Shown here piece after piece: positions 1 to 12,647 of a stretch of DNA of 64,000 bases. Position numbers and translations under genes: made by a program. This DNA comes from Aquanectria penicillioides (taxonomy: Eukaryota; Ascomycota; Sordariomycetes; Hypocreales; Nectriaceae), in NCBI GenBank assembly GCA_003415625.1, contig PYIU01000011.1, positions 2,059,001 to 2,123,000 of the forward strand, in the 5' to 3' direction. The first letter of the stretch is position 1; every line of letters begins with the position of its first letter. Below the pieces are notes generated by a model that worked only from the letters and a program-made list of their open reading frames with translations, was not told the origin of the DNA and did not search any database.

Positions 1-1639
1 CATTTGTTCGTCATCTCCGTTAGGATGTCCAACGGCGTTGGGATAAGTTCCCAAATCGTGCTTCCTCGCATTAGCACATTCTGCACTCGATGAAACACAT
101 ATTGCTCCTTGGGGCTTACCTGAGCAAAATCGTTAGGATAGTGATACCGCTCGTTCTCTAGCAGAGGGTCGAGGAGATAGCGGATGAGCTCTGGGTTGAG
201 ATATAGAAGAATTGGCAAAGCAGGGAAGATGACATCGACGGTTTGGATGTCGCTGTTCGAGCTGATTTCCTTGAGGAAAACGAGAACCTGGTCTTTCGTA
301 TTGGTGTATCCGAGAGCACCAAAGACCTGCCGGACACCAAGACTAGTAATAGTCAGGTAATCATCTCCGGCTGCGGCCTTCGAGTCTCGGGCAACACGGT
401 CATCCAAAGCCTTGGAGTGTTTGACCGCATGGTCGTAATCCTTGTAGAAGAACGTCACAAGCTCCTCTTCGGCGAACCACTCTCTCCAGAGTGAAGGTAC
501 ATGTCGAGTCTGGGCTTCTTTGCCTTGGAAGAAAATGGCTTCTTCTTGGGTGTATCCGATGGTAAAGAGTGTGGTCTCCCAGTCAGCTCCAACAGCACCC
601 AGGTCGCGCGAAAGAGCAAAAACAGGCCTAAGTGTCATTAGCGCATCGAGGACAATTTAGTCGATGGTAGTATTCTTTACCATCTATCATTGACTGCTCT
701 GAAGTTCTTGTCAACGTGGCCCGTGAGATTGCCTTGGCTCAGAAATTGGCTGCGAACAGTTGTGTGTGCGCCGATCTGATGAGTGACGCTGCGCTGTTTC
801 TTCATTAGTCTGTTGCCATGGTTTTGAGACTCTTCTTGCACAAACCAAATCCGCCGTAGCCCAATACCAGTTGCCCCAAGAGGCTATCTCGTCTACCTCT
901 CGGAAAACCTGTTGGTCTTTTCTGTAAAACTTGTGAAATCTCACGCTCTCATCCGTATGTGACTCCCATTGAATAATGGCGGAATTGTCGCCCGACGCCC
1001 ATTCTGGTAAGATTTAGCAATCGAGAAGAAAGACCAGGGAATGCAACGAACGAGTGCATACCTCCAGTCACATCGGAGTAAATTTGAACTGAATGAAGCC
1101 GACCATCCAGTGACTTGACAGCGACCTCGAGATATGATGACGTGACAGACTGCCGCCTCAGGTCATCGTAGTAAACTGGAGAAAGGAATTCGATGCGCAT
1201 CTGAACCTTGGACTCGATGTTCATGATGAAAGTGGTCTTAGTTGAAGTATACTCGAGAGATACCTGCTCGACATTTGGGATATTGGGTGCGATGCCCATC
1301 CAGTTGAACGGTTTGCCATCAACAAGGATGAAACCTTGCCAGCCCTGAATGTGCTGACTGCATCACCGTATTTCCGTTAGCACATGGATGGAGACATCAC
1401 CAAAACACAACGGGCCGGCTTAAATGGAACCGTTCTCACCTCCAGAACTGAGGCCATTCGCCAGCGAGATATCCGCTGGGCGCATCGTCGGTTCTACCGG
1501 GCAGCCAGACGTTGAGGTACGGCGACCGCACCGCCAACGGAGCTGCTGGAGGTCTTGCGGGGCTGAACTTGGACGCAGCCATGGCGTGATGGGCAATGCT
1601 GGCCAGTCCCGCAACGAGTGCGAGAGTTGGGAATTTCAT
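1..1639 (-). CDS. gtaA: Secreted glutaminase A-type protein, 5' part (3' end outside window)
   Basis: Member of the fungal GtaA family (DUF5127/DUF4965/DUF1793), an extracellular enzyme expected to hydrolyse glutamine to glutamate. The ATG at 1637-1639 opens a signal peptide (MKFPTLALVAGLASIAHHAM, cleavage probably just after AMA). The mature N-terminus has the family pattern PPAAPLAVRSPYLNVWLPG. Exon 1 is 1440-1639 and exon 2 starts at 1357 with QGWQGFILVDGKPFNWMG. Later exons read EWASGDNSAIIQWES, EIASWGNWYWATADL, VNDRW, QVFGALGYTNTKDQVLVFLK and finally HDLGTYPNAVGHPNGDDEQM, the conserved entry to the catalytic half. At least five introns fall in the window; all frames join without a break. 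The gene runs off the left edge, so the C-terminal half cannot be judged. Confidence 0.9.
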
Positions 1640-2700
1640 GATGCAGCGAGGGAACGAACGACGCACTCGGACCGGGGGCAGTGATGAATTGAATTTGCTA
1701 TGATGAGATGAGAGATGGAAGAGAAGCTCAGAGCCGGCTCGGGGAGGGGATCCGGACCTGAGCAACGAGCCAATAAGCGCGTGGCTGTGAAGCGTCAAGC
1801 CGAAACCTTGTGCGTCCCCCGCTCACGTCTGGTGCGTCATGTGGCTATTCCTGTCGATCCAATGCCAACGAGGGCGACGCGTGATTGGGGAATTGGCCTT
1901 TAGCCTGAGAGCTTCCCGCAGCTCCATCGTCATGGTTCCCGCGACAGCTCCCGCGACAGTTGTGATTGGCATCAATTGCCAACTACGTCTCTCCAGAAGC
2001 GTTGCACACGGTCAGCACATCACATCGCAACGGACATGGCATGAAAGCCGGCGATGGAGCGGGGCCAGTAGATCGCGGGGAGCGCTTCACGGGGATCAGG
2101 TGTGCGTCTCAGGATCCGCAGCCTAACGCCATTGGGCTGGCCGGATTCGACAAGGTCAGCGGGTATACATGAATCGCATCACTCTAACATGATGCCATGT
2201 ACCCGCTGATATGACTCGATGGGAACGGTTCATGTTGCTAGGACGATCACTCTTTGGTTGAGTTGAGCGGGGTGGTTTGCTTCAGGCAACATGGCTTAAT
2301 TCCTCCCCCATTCAAACCACAGCAAATCCACTCCAGGATAGTTTCAGACATTTAGTACTGAAATGCCTCACCGATGCGATGCTATCTTTGCGGCTTGCAA
2401 CATTCTACTGAGTCAAAGCGGAGTAGCCCTTGCATTTCAGGCTCCCAGTGGTAATCCTAGGATTGCTCAGTTCATAATTGATTCAGTCTCATCATCACGA
2501 TGAGATTGCTGCATTTCACCATACCAGTCTAAGCTACAGTTCTGAGCCCAGGCCAACAAGTCAAGTACCAATACCCCAAACTTTCTGTAAACTAACCACA
2601 ACAGATCTAGCACCATGTCGCCAACGCCGTGCTCTATCACGAAGACGTTCCATCTTGATCCTCTTCGATCTATTCACACAAATTATGCTCAAGATGCGGT
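1640..2700. other. Intergenic, between glutaminase start and membrane protein A stop
   Basis: Contains the glutaminase promoter on the minus strand and the 3' flank of the next minus-strand gene. The open frames here lack family motifs and sensible splice sites. I see no RNA gene or repeat. Confidence 0.5.
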
Positions 2701-4657
2701 TCAGAGAGTTCCTCTTCTCCTCATAATCGCCGTCGGCGCACGCCATGGGATTCCATCTACCCCTTGCCTTGGAGCCAGAGGGCCCCCAATCGGCTCATAC
2801 TCTGTGTCGGGTGTGGCTCCATCGCTTCTGATAATCTTGAACGCCTTTGACAGCCGTATTCGAAAGCCTGCTTCGATCCCAACTGTGCCAATTTGTCAAC
2901 GCATGTTCCGTTCAGCTCTCCGTCATTTGATTTGCAAGGTAGTTTCACTTACAAATAACCAAATAAAAGTATTTCGATATGACAGGGACCCATCCCAGGA
3001 CCGCGATAGCCTGTCCTACACTCCAACTACCTCCAGAGACCCGTTCGTTGCCTATCGTTGATAGTGATATAAACATGCTCTGGAGGAATGATGATATGTA
3101 AATTATGGACCATATCTCCGCCGCCACGACAGCTGCAGTAGCCAGTTTCGAGAGCCCAATTATTGCCCAGCCGAGAAGCCTTTTGCACATCTCACGAACC
3201 GCGCATCCCTGGCACCATGCGAATGTCTGTTCTCGAAGCCAGCGGCTCTCACGGAGATGATGAGCAACATTCCGGAACCAAATTACAACGATGAAAATGT
3301 TGACAAATGAAATACTCGTGTCGAAATAACCATATGATCCACCGCAAAATGTTTGCAGTGGTGATTGATACCCACACTCTGCTATCTGTGGCTGGTCTTG
3401 AAACAGGCCTCCATATACCTGCTCAGGCGTCGGATCAAATACGCTGATTGCCGCCATATCGGCAAGGATTATGCCGACCGTACATAGAAACAGAGGGTAA
3501 ATCGCATAATTACCGGCATGGTGTATGGCAATCTGCCCCAACACCAGGCACCAAGACCCCGTCATCATCAAAGTAACAGTGCTATCTCGATTCAAGATAA
3601 TACTTCTCCAACTGTCCGCGCCGTTGAACGTCGCGTTCATCGAGTTACCGTATAGCAAAGCCGCGGCGATTACTATAATGTAAAAGCTCTGGATCTCTTG
3701 GAACTCAATGAGGAAGGTGGTTGTAACCGCCGCGACTCTTCCCCTTTGCAACTTTTCCAGCTCCTGGGAGAGGCGCGGGTGTAGCCTCGTAAATGGCCCT
3801 CGGTGACGGTTCTTTTGAAGCCAGAAATACGGGGCCATGAAGGTATTGATCGTCTTCTCCGTAGCAAGGATACGAGCAGATATCCATCCATATGAGGCGA
3901 GAAGACATTGGATAAGAAACGAAACGAGTATCTATTGAGCGCCATTAGCCAATCAGCACTCGATTTAGCCTCAAACAATCAGGAAGCATACACCCGGTCC
4001 AGCAATATCAGGGTTGACACTACCAAGCTCATCACACATCTGGGCTAAAACGTCGTACATTTGAATCCATTTGACTCGATCACCTTCAATGAAGGAGCCG
4101 TTCTGCGGGTATGTGAGGGAACAATCGCCAGTTTCTGCACATCCTGCGGCGGCACATCTGTAGGTCATATTGAGGACTTGCATTCCGTTAAAGGAAGAAA
4201 TGTTTGCAATTACCAGTTGCAACGCTGCGGTGTCGATCTGTGCTTCCGTCTCATCACTCATGTTTCGAAAGTATGTTGTTGCTAGAGAGAGAGAGGCCAG
4301 GCTAAGGCAGTTCCACAGTATTTCCCAGGAATTGAACAATGTCATTTCGTCGCTGCAGGCATTAGGACAAGCATTTCCATACCCGGAGGCTCGGCATGCA
4401 CCAACAATAAGTGATATGGGGGTAGGGGTCCAGTAACTATACTCCTCGCTGGTAAGTGCCTCAAACATGTCCCATGATGCTTCAAGTGTCCCCGTAAGAA
4501 TTGCATCCATACTCGGAATCTGCACTTGGGAAAATGTGAAGATATCATATGCATGATCCTCTGAGACAAGGCGGATGATTGAATCTGAATCTTGTAACAT
4601 CGTGATTTGTCTCAGGGGTTTGCAGACTAATGGGAAAGATGACGTGTCCGTGCCCAA
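2701..4657 (-). CDS. Polytopic membrane protein A of a tandem pair (5' end unresolved)
   Basis: Unrecognised fungal family, paralogous to the next gene. Exon 3992-4657 encodes a Cys-rich, probably extracellular region (motifs NACPNACSDEMTLFNSWE, WNCLSLASLSL, YRCAAAGCAETGDC). It ends with NPDIAGPG and joins phase 0 through a 60-base intron (3932-3991) to exon 2953-3931. That exon opens with a membrane helix ILVSFLIQCLLASYGWISA and carries several more helices, with the motif GADSWRSIILNRDS. A last intron (2883-2952) leads to a short cytoplasmic exon, FGIEAGFRIRLSKAFKII, ending at 2701. The frame opens at a TTG, not an ATG, at 4657. Open stretches at 4694-4957 and 4979-5185 may be further 5' exons, but I could not settle their splicing. 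The function is unknown. Confidence 0.7.
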
Positions 4658-5689
4658 AACATCATTGTGCTAGATAGTTAGCTCAGAATGTGCTTAGTTG
4701 GTCCAGGGTTGTTGACCCGTCGATTTGGCAAAGTAAGGAAAATGTGTCGCAAATTGAAGTTGGGAATATGCGATTATAGGTACAGTCTGGCACTGGACGT
4801 TCGTCGTCAAACAAGTTGTCTTGGATGAAACCGAGAGGAAGAAAAAAAAGGTGAAAAATGGCCTGGGATCTGTAAAAGTAGTGTCCTCGCTTCCATCCTC
4901 ACACCATATGAACCCTGTCATCGGACTGACTGCAGTGCTGTCATTGTGCGACTGCAAACAATTTTGTGCAGCTCGAGCCTAGTTTGCGTCCGTGCCAGGG
5001 GAGCCTTGCACAAATTCGTCCAGGCAACACATTAAACTGAAAGTGCAAATAGGCTGATCAGGGAGAAAGATCATGTCTTTCATTGTGCTATTTGCTTCAT
5101 TAGCCTGACCGTCGGCAGGCTCGAAATCATGTATCCAAGCCTTGGATGAGCCGGCCGGCCAGGCAGTCCATCGCCTAAGACCCACGTAAACATAACTGAT
5201 GTAACTGTCGGCAGGCGGGGTTACTGCATGCAGTAGGTAAATCGTTCTTGTATTGTCTCTCCGTCCTATTCCATCCTAGAGGAGGAGTTAAGGGCATCTC
5301 CCTTACGGAAGGGCCTATGTCATAGCTAGCCCAGATAAGCCTCTATCCCCTACTCCTGCAAAACCGGACACTTGAGTCTCCGTGACACCTGCATTACAGG
5401 GAACCAACAGTAACACCTAATGATGCATTAGCAAACATCTAAGAACCAACCACAAAGAGCACAGTGAAACCAATGATAAATTCAGACTTGAGTGGTTTGG
5501 TGCGAGAATCTCAAATATTTGGTCTTGGGCGCGCCAAGGAGATGCTGTGGTCAGTGCACTAAATTGGGGGAAACGCAAAAAGAAAAGTCTTCCAGAAACC
5601 CACACATCCGTAAATTTGCCTCGACCCAGGCGGCTGCTATATACGTCAAGTGTTTATGATTCTTACATCCTACTCAACATTGTGTCAAA
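4658..5689. other. Possible 5' exons of membrane protein A, then intergenic
   Basis: The minus frame at 4979-5185 (WIHDFEPADGQANEANSTMK and a Cys-containing tail) and the one at 4694-4957 look protein-like. They lie just upstream of membrane protein A and could be its N-terminal exons. From about 5190 to 5689 I see only the intergenic gap before gene B's stop codon. Confidence 0.35.
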
Positions 5690-7815
5690 TCAAACTGTTT
5701 CTCTCCTTAATACACTCTCTGGTTCGCTCGCAACTCGTTCATTCATCTCGAAGCTCTGCCTCGCTCTCACAGAGTCATCAACTAGAAGAGACTCATAAAT
5801 AGACTCGTTGGGTTCTTCGGCGGGTGGATCTGGGTTTTTGATGATCGAAAATGCCTTGGATAGTCGAATTCTGAAGCCCTCTTCAATTCCAACTATGACA
5901 GAAGCGACGTTAGTTTCATTTGATCATTTATCCACAGAACGCAGAGCAATGACTTCCGGGGTGCTTACATAGAATCAAGTACAGGTACTTTGCGCAAACA
6001 GGCACCCAAACAAGGACTGCGATGACTTGTCCAAGACTCCAGCCCTCGTTTATGTTGCGCCACAGACTCTGCAATTGGGGTGAGGCCAATGAATTCAGCG
6101 TGAAAGAAAACCAGAATATCACCCAAATCTCGGTCAAAAAGATGATGGCAGGCATAAATATTGGTTGAAGCTTCCTTGCGCTTGTGAGAAGAGGATTTTG
6201 CTTTCCTGATAAAATCAATCCACCCCTAACGAAAAGGCGTGCCTTGTCCAGAAAGCCCCGATGACGGACCTTGCGGAAAATCTTCCTCGACCAAAGAATA
6301 CCGATGAAGATAAAAGAATATAGGATAAGCGTGTCTGGTAGTTTCGAATAGAGCACATCAGATTGTGTAGTGCAAAATATGCGGAGCGACTGGTTACCAC
6401 CGCATTCCTCGATCTCCGGTTGGTCGTCAAACATGCCTTTGTATATGCGATCGGCTTTCGGTTTCAAGGCCCCTCCTGCTGCAAAGGCGGCGAAACTCAA
6501 TGCTATTGTTGAAAGAACCAATCCATAAGTGGAGTTTATTTCAGCGTGATACAGCGAGATCTGCCCAATCACTACGCAGCAAGCTCCAAGGTTGACAAGT
6601 ACGAGGATGTTTGAGCGATTTGCGAGAATGCTCTCCCAACTATCGGCGCCATTGAACTTCCCCGTCTTGAAGTTGCCTAGCACAAGGGCCGCATTGATGC
6701 CTATGATGAAGTAGGATTGAGCTTCGTGAAATTCAGCGAGAAATGTCGTTGTGGCATTTGATATTTTCCCTTGCCTCATCGACCGAAGTTTCCGTGTAAA
6801 ATGTGGATATAGACTGGTAAATGGTCGCTTGTGGTATCGCCTTCGAAGCCACAAAAATGGAGCCATAATTGTATCAATGACTTTTTCTATTGTGACAATC
6901 CGGATACAAGCCCAGCCAAATATAGCAAGAATACATTGGATGAGGTATGAAACCAGGACCTATTAGTCTTATCAGAAGCACATCACGCTTGAAGTGACTG
7001 GGGCGAAGACAACATACTCCTGGCCCAGAAATGTCGGGATTTGTAGTGCTAGGTAGCGGATATGTGCAAACCCTTCGCAGATCTCTATATATTTGATGCC
7101 ATTCTGTGAAGTTCCGCGGCTTAAATGAGCTTGTCTGGGGCAAGGGAACCGAGCAATCGTTGTTTTGCGCGCAACTAGCATTCGCACATCGATAAGTACT
7201 CATAAGCACCATGGACCCATCAAACAAGGAGATATTAGTCACCCCTGTGTATATAAGTTTAGTATTCATATCATGAAAGCTATCATTGTCGATATGCTGA
7301 GAGCTTGAAACCATAATACTAAGCGATGCTAGGGCAAGACAGTTCCATAACGTCTCCCAGGAGCCAAATAAGGCCGTTTCGTTGCTGCATGCTTCCTGGC
7401 AGCTGTGTGCATTGCAGGTGTCGTTGACGAGGTAAGTGGTCATGTACCACGCATGTCCTCCCTCGTCTTTTTCTTTTCCTTTTATGACTGCGTTGCCTTC
7501 ATAGAGTTTGCTCAGGGTATTGCGAAGGATGATACCAGTGTCTGGCATCGGCAACACCTGCTCAAGCTTGCCATACTCTGAAATGAAGATTATGGTGGGT
7601 ATAAAATATGTCAGGAATGCCATCTCTGGCATTTGCTTTGCGTCATTCACTTGATGTTGCGAGATATGCTCCGTAGCTGCGTCGTACCACGTGATGGCTT
7701 GCCGACGCCAATTTTGAAAGCAAAGAAAGAGAATGTGAGAAAAACAACCAGCGTTCCCGAACTTAGAAAAGAGTAGATGGAAAGAGTAAATTTGCTGACA
7801 GCAAATGCGAATCAA
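5690..7815 (-). CDS. Polytopic membrane protein B of a tandem pair (5' end unresolved)
   Basis: Paralogue of the gene at 2701-4657 with the same exon plan. Exon 7018-7815 (Cys-rich: CNAHSCQEACSNETALFGSW, WNCLALASLSI, CANASCAQNNDC) ends at NPDISGPG. Intron 6960-7017 follows, then exon 5969-6959 starting with helix VLVSYLIQCILAIFGWACI and containing GADSWESILANRSN. Intron 5893-5968 and a final exon 5690-5892 (FGIEEGFRIRLSKAFSII plus an acidic tail) complete it. Intron positions and phases match gene A exactly, so this is a tandem duplication. The frame opens at a TTG at 7815; the first in-frame ATG is at 7632, and an upstream exon is possible. A ligand-binding or sensing role for the outer Cys-rich part is only a guess. 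Confidence 0.72.
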
Positions 7816-8550
7816 AGCGCCCGGGGTTGCGAATTATTATAGCACAAGCAAACGAGGCTGTACTCCAGAGCCTGATTTCTTTATCACCCACGAGGATACC
7901 TCTTGTGTAACCCATAAACATGACCATTGGATATGAGCCTACACGTCAGCTTACATACCAAGAGCAAGGCTTATCTTTGGCTCTGCTTTTTGGGGCCAAG
8001 AGTTAGATTGTGCCTTGTGATGTGTAGGTCAAATGATAGCATGCAACCCTACAACCTAGGCAGTGACATCCAGATATACAGCTCTCGCACGCTGTCGTCG
8101 AGACTGCCCCTAATGCGCGCTTATTCTTTTCTTTTCTTTTTCTTTTTCTTTTTAGCTTATTTTCCTACACATACCATTTCTTTCATTTCACCACGGTCAT
8201 TCTGCTCTCCCCTCCCTATTTGCGGGATGCGAGATTTAAGGCTTAGCATCATGACGATGCCGAGTTCATATTGCGCAATCTTTGTGTTAGGACCAAACAG
8301 CCTGCAAGTGGCTTCCTGGTTATTGAATGTTTCAAACTTGTGTCAATATTGTTAAAGCGCGTGATTTACGCGAGATGCGCAGTGACGAATGAGTATCGTT
8401 GATTCGGTCCAAGGATAAACATATTTATACAAGGTATGTCAGTACCATTATATTTATTTTCATCATGTTTTCCTCATCATGTCTCATGCCCAAACCGATG
8501 AACATGCAGAGGAGATCTGACATGGCACGATGGCTCGCGATCTATGAACA
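7816..8550. other. Intergenic with a pyrimidine-rich tract
   Basis: Upstream flank of membrane protein B. A T/C-rich tract of TTTTC units lies at about 8126-8155. The plus open frame crossing it is low-complexity translation and I do not call it a gene. Confidence 0.4.
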
Positions 8551-8955
8551 TTATTTGCTCTTTCTGTAGCCAATGTCATCGAATATCTGGATATCAAAAT
8601 TTCCACGACACTGGATCACTTCTTGTACACCGTTCTCGGTTTGTTTCAAATTACCATCTACACAATACCTGCTCATGCTGTTGGTGACGCATCGAACCAT
8701 GAAACAGTCCTTCATTGGAAAGTCCCATGCCATGTAGCTAAAACTGCCGTGAACTTCCACTTATGGGAAGCCTCTCATCACGCACACAGTTGATCCAATC
8801 AAATCAAATCGATAGCACATTCCCAGCCGTAAGTGGGGACGAGCCAAGGGGTAAGTTTCCGCGTTGGGGCAGCTATTCACCATGGCCGGGGCTACCCCGC
8901 TCGCTTGGTTGCCGGAATGATTATCCGCAACGATAAGAACAGAGGAGGTGGCCAC
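8551..8955 (-). other. Possible relic of a small Cys-containing protein
   Basis: One minus frame reads through 8955-8551 with a single in-frame TAA at 8761-8763. The parts contain evenly spaced cysteines (NSCPNAETYPLARPHLRL..., STVCVMRGFP; then DCFMVRCVTNSMSRYC and VIQCRGNFDI). No ATG or signal peptide is visible at the start, and no intron of normal size removes the stop. It could be a decayed small secreted protein or chance. I do not recognise a family. Confidence 0.2.
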
Positions 8956-9032
8956 AGTGATCTACGAAGTAACATTGCCGCTTTTTACCATTCTTTTCTT
9001 ATCACAGGGCGTGAAATTGCCTCTACACGGCC

Positions 9033-11616
9033 ATGTCTACAAGGCACAATAGAGGGTGGGAACGAGCTGGAAGAAAACGAGCACCAAAAGCGTGAGTCGC
9101 CACTCAATCGGAATTCTCAAGATGACTGTCGGCGGTGCTAACGTATTAGGAAAGCTGCAAACGATGCCGTGACCAAAAGATCAAATGCAACGGCTCACAT
9201 CCCTGTCAGCAGTGTGGGAAGAGGAATTTGATTTGCGAATTTGATGAAGAGCCTCAAAAAATAGTTGTGACAAGAAGGTCTGGCCATTATTATCTACCCT
9301 GCACACACCTGCGTGACACTGATAAAGGCCAGATATCTACGAAACCTCCAAGAGAGGTTGGCCTTATTTGAGAGTCAAACAATCCAACAAATGTCACCAA
9401 ATGCGACATCCGAGGCTTTGGGGAGTCCGGACTCTCGTAAGCTACAATCATTTTATTTCATAACAACATGGACTAACGATGTAGTCCAACCATCGGAACA
9501 CATCAAATCATCTGTCGTAACGACTGGCGCAGAGGTCGCAGAGACTAACATTGATCCTCGGATGAGAACGCCATGCAAACCTCCAGCGGAACCTGGCAGA
9601 GTCGCTGAGGGAGTCGAAGCTCCTCTGACCAACCCTCTGGCATTTCACACAACCGACTGGATCCCGGGACCAAATGGATGTGTCCGTTAGTTTTTTTTTT
9701 TAATCCATTACCGTTATCGTTCTCTGACCTTTGATCGATTTCTTTTCTAGTCTTCATGGGAACATCCTCAAACTGGTCATTTGGACGACGAGTATTGATA
9801 ATGACACATGAGGCGATTATGGGCGTCCCACCCCCTGTTGACGATCTCATTTTTGATGGAAATGTCTATGACCTGGGATGGGATGGAGTTAAATCTTTAA
9901 ACCCTCAGGAAAGCTTCAGCTCTTCCATTCTCCCCACGAAAGACTTTGCACTCTATCTCATCAACACGGTCAAATTTCGCTGTGGTCCACTCTTCTATCT
10001 ATTCGATGAAGACCGCTTTTTTGAGCAGTTTGAGATGTTCCACGAAAATGGCAGCAACTATACGAGTGTCTCTCCACTATGGTATGTGCACTATCTTCTC
10101 ATCTTGGCGTTCGGCAAAGCCTTTGTGGTGCAGATTAGTAAATCGAAGCGGCCGCCTGGAGCAGAACTATTCGCGCAGGCAATGAAACTTATGCCCGACT
10201 TTTCTTTTTTCCACTGCGATCCATTGGAAAAGATCCAAGTTCTCTGCACCGCAGCACTATATTTACAAAGCATATTTTCTCGCCCGGCAGCACACCGCAT
10301 GGTAAAGCTTGTGATGACTTTCTGTTCCGTGATTCAACGCTAACACGGTAACAGATTGTTCAAGCAGTGAGCGAAGCCTTTGAACAAGGGTTTCATACTG
10401 AAATGAGGAGTCAATATTTAGATACCAGCTATGTTCAAAGGTGCTGCCATCTATGGTGGACTGTTTACGTCCTTGAACGCCAGATGTCGTCTCTTCTAGG
10501 CATTCCTATGACATTCTCGGATGGTTGCATTAGCACTCCGTATCCCACCTGTCCTGGGTTTGCCGAGAAAGAAGCCGCTATCCGAATACATGTTAGGCTC
10601 TCTCAGGTCTTATCACAGATTCATCACAGTAAGTTCATCAATCGTTTACCTCGTTCCATTCTCACGCTTGACAGCTGTATACGGACTGGAAGGACAGCTC
10701 GACAGCCGGTATCTAAATGCAACAAGATCAGTTCTCAGGAGCATTGCAGGTGTATCTGACGAACTTAATCGCTCGTTTGAGATTCACTCAACAGACAACA
10801 CCTCGGGGATCTCCAGGATATCTGCATATTTGCACTTGCAGCATCATCAGGTCAGTATTCAAACATCCGTCTATGTCAAAGTATAATCTCTAAATTTCTT
10901 CCAGTGCATTGTCCTTACTCTTCGGCCATTACTATATATTTTTCTTCAATCACGACTAGGGCAATCTGAGGTATCTTTGATGCATCGGTTGCAATCTGAG
11001 AGCATGAAGAGTCTATTACAAATATGCATCGAATCGTCTCGACAAATTCTAAGAATTCTCTCAACATTGCTTAACCAAGGCCTGATTGGTAAGGTGAATT
11101 CCTTATCAGAGATGCTACTTAAAGCTAATCTTAGTCATAGAAACATTCTTGCCATTCGATTTCAACGCTGCATTCACTTCAACCATCTCCTTGCTGATGG
11201 CTACCGCCATAGATCCCTTATTTCTTCCAGATCGCACTCAATGGACTCAGCGAGCTTACGCCATATTCGATGAAATGAGCTCACGGGGAAACATAGTGGC
11301 TGAAATGACAGAGATGGAGCTAAAACAGTTGGAGGAGTTGCTAGATCATTTGCCATCAAAAGACAGACGTCTCTCGTCCCTGGATCCCGACAGCCGATGG
11401 AATACTGAGGGATGGAGGGGCCTTCCTATCGGGGACTCCTCTGTGGCAGCCCCGGTTGGAGAATCTCAAAATCTGGGAACCGAATTTGTTGAAAATTTCG
11501 GAATACATTGCGAGCTTACCGCCGATCAACTGATGGACTTGGCCAACTCCTTGGATGTTGATAGTCTGGCTTGGCCTTTACCCGAGGCGAGCGATGTAAC
11601 TCATCATAGCATTTGA
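9033..11616 (+). CDS. Zn2Cys6 transcription factor with fungal MHR region
   Basis: Fungal-specific regulator. The ATG at 9033 starts a basic leader (RKRAPKA) spliced to the binuclear cluster ACKRCRDQKIKCNGSHPCQQ, then CGKRNLICEFDEEP. The spacing is Cx2Cx6Cx5Cx2Cx6C, which binds two zinc ions. Next come KIVVTRR, YLRNLQERLALFE (linker/coiled coil) and a middle homology region with DFALYLINTVKFRCGPLFYL, VSEAFEQGFHTEM, HLWWTVYVLERQMSSLLGIP. About nine exons join in frame; eight introns were placed by splice consensus. The C-terminal exon ends with an acidic tail likely to activate transcription. The target genes are unknown; neighbours are the membrane-protein pair and the cupin gene. Confidence 0.88.
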
Positions 11617-11955
11617 AGAGTTAGTTTGGAAGCCCAAGGCACAGTCAATAAAATATACAACCATTTTTAATCAACATGGGATGTCCAAAGTGTAAATAAT
11701 GTAAATTCAGTAACGTTGCAAAACCAAGGCGGGACGTCATGACAAGAACAACTGGTGCATACAAGCCAGACTAGAAAGGTATAAGACCGAACATCATTGG
11801 TTGGCATCAAAGCATTTCTCATTTAACAATTGCATCATCTGTTACGGTTCAGCTTATTTAGTGGCATATCAATTGAAATGCTATTTTCTATGGTATTACC
11901 TATACCCCTCTGAAAGAATTACCCTCCAAAGATAAGGGCTTTAAATATTATATCA
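11617..11955. other. Intergenic between convergent genes
   Basis: AT-rich 3' flanks of the plus-strand regulator and the minus-strand cupin gene. AATAAA-like sequences such as caataaaat near 11646-11654 could serve polyadenylation. No gene is seen. Confidence 0.4.
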
Positions 11956-12647
11956 TTATTTCTTCCACAATGCAGGTATCGGGCCTTCTTTGCCGTAAAT
12001 AGGGTCATGGACAGGGGTCGCTACCCTTTTGCACTTCTCCCGCTTCTTGTCCGTTTCCTCGACGGAGTCTAGAGCATATTCCATGTCAAATGGCTCTTCA
12101 CGAGAATTCAGTTCATTCTACTCATCGTTAGTTTTCAGCTATCTCGCAATATCGCTTCATGATAGTGGGTGCATACCAGAGAATAAAATCCTACGATTTC
12201 GTAATCGTCCTTTGTGCTCGTAACACAGTGAGTTACTCCAGCCTACAACACGTCAACGAATGACCATCTGGTTAGATCGTGACAACATACAGGCCATGCA
12301 AATACGTCACCGGGTTGAGCAACGAACTCGATTCCCACGAGTCGACCGTCTTCATCAACATCAGAGTCGAGGGGGGATTTTCCAAGCCAATAAGTCCCGC
12401 TCCCTTTCAAAACAGTGTATGCTTCATGCGTCGTGGCGTGATAATGCGGTGTAGCAGCCAAGGTTTCTTGCTTAATCATCCAATGGCCGCCCTTGGCCCA
12501 TTCGCTTGTTTCCATAGCTTCCAGAGCGCCTTCAAGAGTCTTATCTATCAAGGCATTTCTGTAGACTATGACGGGTAATGTTGAATTAGGCGAATGCGGA
12601 GTTGGGGGGACGTAGAATGTCTCTGGGGATGTTTGCTTCACAGCCAT
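11956..12647 (-). CDS. Small cupin-domain protein (YjlB-like)
   Basis: Single-domain cupin of 194 residues in three exons (12291-12647, 12177-12242, 11956-12117; all phase 0). The ATG is at 12645-12647. Exon 1 carries the N-terminal segment EWAKGGHWMIKQETL and the cupin metal motif region TPHYHATTHEAYTVLKGSGT, followed by GDVFAWP. Exon 2 continues AGVTHCVTSTKDDYEIVGFY, the second cupin motif. Exon 3 ends with HDPIYGKEGPIPALWKK, the usual C-terminal signature of this family. The two histidines and the Glu of motif 1 (HYHATTHE) are present, so metal binding is likely. Family members are mostly uncharacterised, so no substrate is assigned. Confidence 0.85.

Noticed and set aside
7927..8355. 142-codon plus-strand frame with a poly-Phe run
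   Set aside because: The hydrophobic run is just translation of a T/C-rich tract; no other support.
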